Of a DNA stretch of 64,000 bases, positions 57,801-64,000 are shown in pieces. Below the pieces are notes generated by a model, which had not been told where the DNA came from, ran no database searches, and saw only the letters and a list, made by a program, of their open reading frames with translations. Numbering within the stretch: position 1 is the first letter of the stretch; every line of letters begins with the position of its first letter. The position numbers were made by a program, and so were the translations under genes. This DNA comes from Polyodon spathula. Taxonomy: Eukaryota > Chordata > Actinopteri > Acipenseriformes > Polyodontidae. Location of the stretch: assembly GCF_017654505.1 (NCBI RefSeq), contig NC_054545.1, positions 16,499,547 to 16,563,546 of the forward strand. The letters are read 5' to 3'.

Positions 57801-60800
57801 TCATACATACCAAAATACAGACACAAGTAGATGTCAACATAAGAAAATAAATTCCAACCAATATATAGATGGTTTGCTGTATTTTTTTTTTTCTTTTAAC
57901 CAAAAAAAAGTTAGCAAAATGTACATTCAAAGAGTTGTATATAGTAAGCTGCGGCAGAATATCCCCCCAAAACAGGATAAATAACTAGTGGGGTTTAATT
58001 TTTATTTATTTATTATTTTTTAAAATTTGTGCTGTCCGATTTTTACCCACATGGCAGGTAATCGTAAATCAGCATTTTATATTTGAAGTGTTCTAAACAA
58101 ATGTATATTCTGCATGACAAAATGCACAATTTTAAATGAAGTTTACAAACTATACACAACATAGATATTCCCGGTATTTTTTATTTCCATTTGGCTGCTG
58201 CTCGCTGGCGGGAGAGCCACCTCCTTGTATGCTGGTAGTTTCCATAACAACGAATTATGTTTCCATTCACTTTTCTTGATCTCGTTAACATGCATTTTGA
58301 TTAATGGGTTCACGTTATCTAGTCATTGAGACAGGAAGTGATGTAGGTAACCTGTGACAATTAAACTTTTTAACGAGAAATGCGTTCATTAATGACCTAT
58401 TGACTCAATTTCAAAGCATTAATAGTTTGATTTAATTAATACATTTCGTTTGAAAATCATTTGTTACTAAAGCTCTTGTTACTATACCGTGAGTTTGATA
58501 CATCAACACTGTTTTTTTTTAAATCCTGCCCATTATGTTTGATCTTGAACTATCTATATTTATAAAGTGAAATGCAGAAAAATAAGCATTTTTTTTTTAC
58601 CATGAAAGAAATACAGCCCTTGAGATTATGTCAGGAAGAAAGTTAAGCTTTTTTAATGTACAGTATTCTGTATACAAATCTATATATTCTGATAGAAAAA
58701 TCAGACAAGAGAACCTCAAGCTCTTCAAAATAAGAAAGGGTGACCAGTCATAATACTGGAATGTTAATAAAGTCTGAAACCTTTAGATTTGTAATCCTTT
58801 AAGACCAGTTGCATTATCTGCTTACCTAAAGGACTGTGTGACTCTACAGCAGTGCTAGGGAGGTTTACCTGTTTTTGGACATCCTCTTTCGTGGTTTTCC
58901 TCTGGGGCTGGACTGGCATGTGCACTGGACTCTGTGCCTGGGAGTCCTCTGTGACTCCGTACACTGACTGCAATCCAGAGCAGGAGGAGGTGAGTAGCAC
59001 ACAATCAACAGGTCACATAGGCATTTGACACCCCCAGCAATGGCTGAGCCCAGCGCTTTCAGCCCTGGTCCTTGCCTTTCTCAACCAGGAACAAATATTT
59101 GTTTTAAACAAGCATTGTTTCACAGTGATCAAAATGCTATCAACAATATACAGTAATGGCACAAATTATGGAAGGAACCAATTATTTACAGCAAGACTAG
59201 GAGTGGGGATTTAGTGCCCATTTTTCCTCACTCAGACCCCTTTACTAAGTACCTTGTTGTCTCTGAATAGATAATAATTTTAAAAATATGCTAAATATTT
59301 TAATGAGCAAGACATCCCACAAGTAGAATGGTACCCCGAAATGTTTTTTTCAAGAGTGAATGATCTATTCAGGGATACCAAGTGTGGTAGAGTAGGTGTT
59401 CCCGACCCTAATGTGTAAGCTTTAGGATTTTTAGGGTTCAGTTTCTTATTTTATATTGAAGAGTCAAAAAGCATCTGAAGGGTTGTATTTGCAGAATTAA
59501 CAGTTACATTTAACCTTAACTTTTGCAGTTAACAAAATTGGAGTAAATTATCACAACAATATAATTAAAAAAAACAACGGGTAGATGCCTGTTAAAAATG
59601 CTCCAAAAAATGACAAAGCAGCAAAGAGTAGTTTGAGGACAACGGTACTTAATGGGTCAACGTGCATTCCATGTAAAATGCAGTGAATTCAGTGACACTG
59701 ATGGTTTCAACTGGACAGTATAAATGAAAAGGTAAATGTACGAAACAAATATGGCACTGCAGCCCTTTCTGCGGAAATCTATAACAGGGAACTCCCGTTC
59801 ACCCCTCACCTTCTTCACCTTCTGTGGGTTCTTCATCCTGCGGCATTTCCGGATGTCCATCTCGGTGGTGTTCACACAACCTGGCTGCAGGGAGAGAGGG
59901 AGAGGTTGAGAGGGAGGGGGGAGGGGGAGAGGGGAGGGGGGGGGGAGAGGGAGAGGGGAGAGGGGGAGGGGGGAGAGGGGAGAGGAGAGGGAGAGAGGGG
60001 AGAGAGGGGAGAGAGGAGAGTGGAGAGGGGAGAGGGGAGAGGGGGGGGGAGAGGGGGAGAGGCCAATTCAAGAGGCAATGGGGAAGCCAGCTATTCCTTA
60101 GAGTGACCCGTCAATACAAAATCAACCAGGTCAGCACCACTGGAAAGTGCTAGTTATCTGCTTTGCAATGACTTAATAAAGAGCCGATCATTGTAAATCA
60201 AGTTATAAAGAAACAAAAAAGGTGCTTGAGATTTCTGAAGGGCTACAGTGTAAATAAATATTGAACGCTAGGCAGCAGTGTTTTGTGCATAGCAATGCAT
60301 TCGGTCATACAGTAATACACGTCTCCCATACACTGCCTGAACAGAAAACTACTTTTGGTGCCTGTAACAGGGAGAGATCTGTGCTGACTCTGCCGGCGTG
60401 TTCACGGGCTGCAGGAAGAGGGCGGCAGTCATCCAACAACCGCCTGTGAGTCATGGCAGTGACACGTGGAGGTGGGAAAGTGGGTGTGTGGACTTTCCCC
60501 CTCTCTGAATGGCTGAGAGGCGCGTCTTGGGAGATTGTTAGCCCTATAAATTAACGCTCTGTTGTTTCCTCAGCTCTGCCCTGTTAAACGCGCCGAGAGT
60601 GCGGAAGCGCTGGTCAACGACCGTGAACCAGTGGGAGAGAAAGAAACGGAGATTCAGAGCGAGACATTGAGGGCGGGGAACCCTTGGGCAGACCCCTGAT
60701 TAGTATATCAGAGCAGGCTAGTGAGCCGGCAGTGTAGGACGGTGATCCGGGTCGCACGGGCAGCGGCGACCGGGATATCGCTGCAAAGTGCAGCACCTTT

Positions 60801-62098
60801 TCTTTGTAGTTTTTGTTACTGTTTAATTTTCCCTGTTTCTTTGTGCCTTCTGTTTTGAATTATTGTTTCGAAGCACCTGCAAGGGCGCCGGTATTGTGTA
60901 CCATCGCTTGGTATGCCCGTGGTTCTGTTTACCATTGTTGGTAAATCAGACCATGGACCCACAGCGCCATCTGCGGGACTAAAGAAAAAACAGCACCCTG
61001 AAATAAAACTGGGCACCTGTGTGGTGTTGCCAAATTCACCTGTCTGTCTCCTGTGTCAGTGAATTACCCACCACCCTTCCACAGTGCCAGACAAGTTTTT
61101 CCAGCTGTTGCCAGAGTCAACATTTTCATTTCAAGATTAGAGAGGAATAGACAAGGAAATGATTATAGGAACCCTAGGGGGAAGCTCTCTCAAATCCAGT
61201 GTATGTGTGTGGGTGTGTGTGTGTGTGTATCCCCCTAGAGATGTCATGGAGCTTGTAATCTTGTTTCTATAAAGTATAATCTATTAAACATGTATTAAAA
61301 CTGTCATGATTTATTTACAAGCAATAAAAAACAGTTATTTTTTCAGGAGGTTGTTTCTGCATCTGATTGATCTCGTAATAATATGCTGAATTCTCTAAGC
61401 TGATTTCGCCAAAATGTCATTAGCATAATATCTTCAGATAGTAAAAGCAACTCATACATTTCATTTAGGAGCTTGTGAGAAGTCCAAAGTTTTTTTTTTC
61501 CTTTCATACAAAATTAATGCTAATGGCAATTTGCAAATATCTTGCAGAACCCAGTTCAGGCTTTTCAACTGGTAAGTGTAGTCCTGCTATGAAAGGTACC
61601 TGAGGCAGGTAAAATGTATCAGAATGCACTGCAATGTGAGTTGAAAAGCCTGAACAGTCCTAAACGGTCCTATTGTACATGGAGTCATATGGTAACCCAC
61701 CTCTATTTCAACTGCATAAGTGGATCAACCAGCCCTGTGCAGTATATGTCCCTCACCCACTTCCGCACCCTCATCCCAATCCCATAAACTCACAACAGGC
61801 CGATGCACATCCCAGAACGCTCGTTCCTGGCTGTCCAAAATCTTCCTCTCAGTTTTGTCCTTTTTTCTGTCGACCCTAAACAAAGAGAAAGCTGAAAACA
61901 CTTACCAGGGAGTACACATGACACCGTTTAGAATAACTAGACAGAAGCACAGATAAAGGAACCCACCGCAGCACGTTTGGGCAGACAGTATTTCTAAAGT
62001 GTGCTTCCTGTAAATACTTACTTGACCTGGGCCTCAGCCTGCATAAAGATGAACTCCCATTTTCTTGCAAAGGCCCTTTGTAATCTGGCCAGATTTTC
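46806..62098 (-). CDS. RGS6: RGS6, 3' part of gene (gene-level span, 11 exons)
   Basis: Reading the minus strand, segments 62098-62022, 61875-61794, 59884-59810, 58967-58869, 54384-54323, 53544-53434, 51274-51149, 50537-50351, 49441-49352, 48276-48223 and 46856-46806 join into one open frame of 337 codons plus stop (1014 bases). The domains in order are the end of the DHEX/linker region, a GGL domain ending in the NPW motif, the RGS domain and a C-terminal tail. This is the R7 RGS family, whose GGL domain binds Gbeta5 and whose RGS domain accelerates GTP hydrolysis by Gi/o alpha subunits at the membrane. RGS6 rather than RGS7 is favoured by the tail [19 protein letters not shown] and by DPF3 as the convergent neighbour. 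The DEP domain and start codon lie beyond base 64000. Confidence 0.93.
46857..48222 (-). other. RGS6 intron
   Basis: A GC/AT-mixed intron between the terminal exon and the 54-bp tail exon. Weak frames on both strands at 46952-47420 have no homology I recognise. No repeat identified. Confidence 0.5.
48223..48276 (-). CDS. RGS6: RGS6 exon (C-terminal tail, 54 bp, phase-neutral)
   Basis: On the minus strand the acceptor is CCTCAAAG and the donor AGTGTG|GTGAGT. The exon encodes [18 protein letters not shown], equivalent to the [18 protein letters not shown] stretch of mammalian RGS6. It is 18 codons in phase 0, so it could be skipped without a frameshift, and RGS6 is known for many C-terminal splice forms. 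The first residue is Leu where mammals have Pro. Confidence 0.88.
48277..49351 (-). other. RGS6 intron
   Basis: An ordinary AT-rich intron. I see no repeat or coding exon in it. Confidence 0.5.
49352..49441 (-). CDS. RGS6: RGS6 exon (end of RGS domain)
   Basis: On the minus strand the acceptor is TGTTCCAG and the exon encodes [47 protein letters not shown] is the last helix region of the RGS fold. The donor AAGAAG|GTGGCT departs from consensus at +4 to +6; no better in-frame donor is visible nearby. Confidence 0.93.
50351..50537 (-). CDS. RGS6: RGS6 exon (RGS domain core)
   Basis: On the minus strand the acceptor is CCCCTGTAG and the donor GCCCAG|GTCAGT. The 187-bp exon encodes (R)[62 protein letters not shown]. 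It carries the conserved Asn of SSEN/RFW context and the [18 protein letters not shown] surface that contacts the G-alpha switch regions. It is the largest coding exon of RGS6 in the window and a very strong family match. Confidence 0.97.
50575..51105. repeat. Minisatellite, 42-bp unit, about 12 copies
   Basis: The unit CTTCCTCCCAGTCCCTCAGC / TCTAAGCACTAGACCACACAGC is repeated. Copies at the right are nearly identical; copies at the left (50575-50830) are increasingly diverged. It fills almost all of the 611-bp RGS6 intron between the two main RGS-domain exons (50351-50537 and 51149-51274). On the minus strand it reads as an artificial repeat protein ([14 protein letters not shown] units). 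Confidence 0.96.
51149..51274 (-). CDS. RGS6: RGS6 exon (start of RGS domain)
   Basis: On the minus strand the acceptor is GTTTAAAG|C and the donor CTCAG|GTAGTG. The exon encodes [41 protein letters not shown](R). [10 protein letters not shown] opens the RGS fold and [10 protein letters not shown] spans the splice to the next exon. The acceptor's pyrimidine tract is weak (purine-interrupted). The donor opens directly into the 42-bp minisatellite intron. Confidence 0.94.
51275..53433 (-). other. RGS6 intron
   Basis: An AT-rich intron with an A run at 52856-52868. Frames such as 51657-51902 and 52968-53255 have no recognisable domain. I see nothing else. Confidence 0.5.
53434..53544 (-). CDS. 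RGS6: RGS6 exon (end of GGL domain, NPW motif)
   Basis: On the minus strand the acceptor is CTCTCAG and the donor GGCCAG|GTAATG. The exon encodes (S)[36 protein letters not shown](S). The DPFL...PSNPW motif ends every GGL domain, and the Trp in NPW is needed for Gbeta5 binding in the family. The TTFWELEA reading is closer to RGS7 than to mammalian RGS6 at this point, an ancestral-looking mix. Confidence 0.93.
54323..54384 (-). CDS. RGS6: RGS6 exon (GGL helix)
   Basis: On the minus strand the acceptor is CCCCCCAG and the donor GAAAG|GTGAGT. The exon encodes [20 protein letters not shown] and the first two bases of a Ser codon. This is the amphipathic helix of the G-gamma-like domain that pairs with Gbeta5. 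Confidence 0.94.
54807..54861. repeat. AT simple repeat
   Basis: (TA)n with GTATATAGATTA interruptions. Likely polymorphic. Confidence 0.92.
55015..55275 (-). pseudogene. CR1-like LINE reverse transcriptase, C-terminal relic
   Basis: On the minus strand the degraded frame reads GISYKDRLK(stop)LNLFNL then [10 protein letters not shown], then after frameshifts [11 protein letters not shown] and [11 protein letters not shown]. YKxRLKxLxLFxLExRRxRGDL is the conserved C-terminal part of CR1/Rex-type LINE reverse transcriptases. Stops and shifts show it is an old fragment; no upstream polymerase domain or 3' tail was identified. The assignment to CR1 rather than a related clade is uncertain. Confidence 0.7.
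58869..58967 (-). CDS. RGS6: RGS6 exon (linker and start of GGL domain)
   Basis: On the minus strand the acceptor is ATTGCAG and the donor AAACAG|GTAAAC. The 99-bp phase-0 exon encodes [33 protein letters not shown]. The SVYGVTE(D/E)SQAQSPVH stretch is characteristic of RGS6/RGS7, and the KTTKED motif begins the GGL helix region. Confidence 0.95.
58968..59809 (-). other. RGS6 intron containing second piggyBac-like copy
   Basis: An 842-bp intron. Its larger half is taken by the repeat at about 59440-59660. Nothing else recognised. Confidence 0.55.
59440..59660. mobile_element. piggyBac-like MITE, copy 2 (left end lost)
   Basis: Shares CAGTTTCTTATTTTATATTG, TTTGCAGAATTAACAGTTAC and ATGCTCCAAAAAATGACAAA with the copy at 45760-46011 in the same orientation. 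The right end GTACTTAATGGG is followed by TCAA (mutated TTAA). The left end is not recognisable. Confidence 0.65.
59810..59884 (-). CDS. RGS6: RGS6 exon (linker before GGL)
   Basis: On the minus strand the acceptor is CTGCAG|CCAGGT and the donor AAGAAG|GTGAGG. The 75-bp phase-0 exon encodes [25 protein letters not shown]. The acceptor is preceded on the coding strand by a very long CT tract (plus-strand GA tract 59885-60062). The sequence matches R7 RGS6/7 linkers almost residue for residue. Confidence 0.95.
59885..60062. repeat. GA-rich polypurine tract next to RGS6 acceptor
   Basis: About 175 bases almost purely of GGGGAGA/GAGAGG-type units with G runs up to 9. On the RGS6 coding strand this is a continuous CT tract ending in CTGCAG at the exon starting 59884, so it forms or extends the polypyrimidine tract of that splice acceptor. 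Mirror-like purine tracts can form triplexes and quadruplexes. Its open frames (G/E/R or P/S/L) are artefacts. Confidence 0.93.
60063..61793 (-). other. RGS6 intron containing a solo LTR
   Basis: Beside the LTR (60363-61083) there is a GT repeat at 61203-61229. The remainder (61230-61790) shows no recognisable feature. Confidence 0.55.
60363..61083 (+). mobile_element. Solo LTR (721 bp) with 5-bp target duplication
   Basis: Starts TGTAACAGGG and ends CTTCCACA, flanked by GTGCC at 60358-60362 and 61084-61088. The + orientation is shown by a TATA-like CCTATAAATT near 60542-60551 and an AATAAA poly(A) signal near 61000 followed by a GT-rich stretch. GC-rich compared with the intron. No internal retroelement genes remain. 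It lies in an RGS6 intron in antisense orientation to the gene. Gypsy- or ERV-type LTR likely; class not decided. Confidence 0.88.
61794..61875 (-). CDS. RGS6: RGS6 exon (linker)
   Basis: On the minus strand the acceptor is GTTTAG and the donor CCTGTT|GTGAGT. The exon encodes (K)[27 protein letters not shown]. The WDVHRPVPG motif continues into the next exon and is typical of R7 proteins. It is separated from the upstream exon by an intron of only 146 bp, the shortest seen in this window. Confidence 0.94.
62022..62098 (-). CDS. RGS6: RGS6 exon (end of DHEX region)
   Basis: On the minus strand the acceptor is TTGCAG|GAAAAT and the donor GTCAA|GTAAGT. The exon encodes [25 protein letters not shown](K). 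This segment is nearly invariant in R7 RGS proteins. It is the most 5' RGS6 exon found here; the preceding exon was searched for in 62100-64000 and not found. Confidence 0.93.
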
Positions 62099-62195
62099 CT
62101 GCAATGGAAAGGAAACAAAACAAATCAGCAATATACTACGTTATATACTATATATATATATTATATCTATCTATATATATATCTATATATTATAT

Positions 62196-62229
<34 letters not shown>

Positions 62230-64000
62230 ATATGTATATATGTACACACACACACAAACACTTGCCAGGTACGAAAGTCAAACCTCAAGTTCCAAGTTCG
62301 AGGTTTTCAAAGGCCAACGAGTTGTAAGTTTTACTAAATGGTAAGCAAGAGAGCAAACATTTCAAAATGCTTTACCATACCTCTCTGGGATATGTATTTT
62401 GCTATACTCTTACTATGTGAAACTTTCATAAGGGGAGGGGAAATAGGGAAGTAGGAAATATGTACCCTACATTTAGTAGTGCTTTTTTATTCCAAAAAGG
62501 AATATCTGTGACAAGCTGTTCTATTACAGTAGCAGTATGTAAAATGGTCCTATAAAACATATAGTGAAAAGGGTAAATTGTGTTATAATTCTTTACGTTT
62601 AGTTAATAAAAACAAACACCAAACCAAATGTGGTATATTTTGGCTTCTAAGACAATGCTAATACAGGTGAGACAAGCAGTAATTAAAATTATACACCCAA
62701 TTTTAGTACAAATAACTAAGATATACAAAGCTATGAATTGCTTTTCTCCAGCTTTACCTTTCATTCAGCCTCAATCAGTCTTTTCAAACTAAGACGTGTG
62801 GAGTTATGGATTTGTCTATGCATTTGTTTTTTTTGTTGTAACTTATTATATGAATGTGCAGCCTTTCTTGTTCCACGTCTCTCTTGAAATGAGATGTTAC
62901 ATCTCAAGAGATTACCTGTTAAAATAATTTGTAGCAATCACATGCATATGTTAAAACATGGTAATAAATTGGTAATTACATACGTTGTTTCTTACTGTTT
63001 TAATAAGCATGTAATTACAGTACATGGGACTGACTACTACGTGCACTGGCTTCACACCTAAGCCCATTCAATTGCCTTACCATTCAAATAAAGAGCAAGC
63101 TCAGTAGTTGAAAGGTAAGTAAGTGTCTTATGCTAATGTCAGTATTATAAACTAACCAGCCTCTAGGAGGAGATCCATTAGACATGGTGTTACTATGTAA
63201 TAAAAGGCGTATTACATTGTAGTTGCCATGTAATACCAAATGACTATGGTAATTGCACAGTTGTTACAGTGTTATTTCTGTTTATTTAAGCCCAAGTGCT
63301 ATCAATAATTTAAATAGATAAATACATTGGATTTACCACTTTTGTACCTGTATATTATATCAAGCTTTTCTTTAAAGCGTTCTTCCACTAAATCCTAATT
63401 TCTCTTCACATAACAGCTAACTGATTAGCTGATGTCATCAGAATACCATGACAGCTTCACAACTGATTCAGGCATTGGCTTGGTTGCTGCTTGCTATTCA
63501 TCTCATGTTTTATCTACAGATTAATTTAGAATTATTGAGCAAAGCCTGCTATCTGTGAAAGCCTGACCCTGGCATATAATGGCTATCGATTACTGCACCT
63601 TTCTTGTTAAACATGGTAAGGTGTTAAATTGCCACAGGACCCTGTCCGGGTTTGAAACACTGCTATTAAATATGCAAGGAAACTGTTTTTCATTATGTCT
63701 TCATTTCCAAGCCATTCTTTTTGTATAGCTAGCTTCACCTCAGTGTCACTGCTGGTGATACGATGTCAGCATGCTCAATACCAGCCAACCATATTTGATA
63801 GTAGTGTCACATGACAATAAAAATGCCGATGTGCTGATTTGGAATAAAGATTAATATTTTTTTTTATTATTATTATTTCTTTTTAAGATATCCAAATTAC
63901 ATAGAGAAATACATTAAGTTACCCTTCAAATGTTATGCAATTAATTTCCTGTTCTATGGTAAATAACATTTGTTTAAAACGTAATAAGTATTGTAGTCCT
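62099..64000 (-). other. RGS6 intron (runs past the window end)
   Basis: An AT-rich intron with the AT/AC simple repeat at 62140-62260. No RGS6 exon for the preceding DHEX residues was found up to base 64000. The rest shows nothing recognisable. Confidence 0.55.
62140..62262. repeat. AT-rich simple repeat with short AC tail
   Basis: Interrupted (TA)n with ATCTATCTATA and TATAGATATA units, then TACACACACACACAAACAC. It begins about 40 bp upstream of the first visible RGS6 exon on the coding strand. Confidence 0.92.

Larger units (their letters stand above)
54385..58868 (-). other. RGS6 intron with AT repeat and LINE relic
   Basis: Contains an interrupted (TA)n at 54807-54861, a CR1-like LINE fragment (about 55015-55275), a short tandem-like duplication at 55675-55790 (GGATCAGCCC/GGATCAACCC with CCCAGCGCATCAGCA repeated), and AT-rich sequence to 58860. 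No other supported feature. 58290-58480 has the look of conserved noncoding DNA, unproven. Confidence 0.6.

Noticed and set aside
59799..60153. Several G/E/R-rich and P/S/L-rich open frames
   Set aside because: They come from the stop-free purine tract; only the small RGS6 exon 59810-59884 is real.
62755..62800. Possible upstream RGS6 exon
   Set aside because: Some sequence near here loosely recalls the expected end of the preceding exon, but the minus frame has stops and no acceptor/donor pair.
1..64000. CRISPR arrays, bacterial operons, tRNA or rRNA genes
   Set aside because: The tandem arrays have no unique spacers, and no cloverleaf or rRNA-like sequence was seen; the window is animal nuclear DNA.

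Overview
The window is vertebrate nuclear DNA, most likely from a ray-finned fish. It has small phase-consistent exons separated by kilobase introns, GT-AG junctions, many microsatellites and minisatellites, Tc1/mariner and other DNA transposon relics, LTR remnants and a CR1-type LINE relic. The repeat style would fit a non-teleost such as a sturgeon or paddlefish, but the species cannot be fixed from this sequence alone.

Two protein-coding genes face each other tail to tail. On the + strand, bases 706-37484 hold the 3' part of DPF3, a double-PHD-finger subunit of the BAF (SWI/SNF) chromatin remodeller. Eight exons encode the pre-zinc-finger linker, a C2H2 zinc finger and the tandem PHD fingers (DPF3b/d4-type C-terminus). 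An extra terminal exon at 20933-21096 encodes the DPF3a-type acidic C-terminus. Exons for the N-terminal requiem domain lie before base 1. On the - strand, bases 62098-46806 hold the 3' part of RGS6, an R7-family regulator of G-protein signalling. Eleven exons encode the end of the DHEX region and linker, the GGL domain (Gbeta5 binding), the RGS domain and the C-terminal tail. DEP-domain exons lie beyond base 64000. About 9 kb of gene-free DNA (about 37.8-46.57 kb) separates the two 3' ends. The convergent DPF3/RGS6 order matches human chromosome 14q24 as I remember it, which supports both names.

Layout: 1-705 intron; 706-12900 shared DPF3 exons, with a solo LTR 55 bp before one exon, a rearranged Tc1 element and a 35-bp minisatellite; 12901-35658 a large intron region containing the DPF3a terminal exon, a possible further alternative exon near 26.5 kb, a 37-bp minisatellite and several inverted-repeat elements; 35659-37484 the last PHD exons; 37485-46570 DPF3 3' UTR and intergenic DNA; 46570-62098 RGS6, with a 42-bp minisatellite beside the main RGS exon, a roughly 170-bp pyrimidine tract (on the coding strand) leading into another exon, and a solo LTR in an intron; 62099-64000 intron.

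The two genes have separate jobs: DPF3 reads histone marks for BAF, and RGS6 with Gbeta5 speeds GTP hydrolysis by Gi/o alpha subunits. Nothing here suggests a shared pathway. I found no prokaryotic operon, CRISPR array, rRNA or tRNA gene. The features closest to undescribed structure are the internally inverted Tc1 element, several unnamed fold-back elements, and repeats placed right at splice sites.
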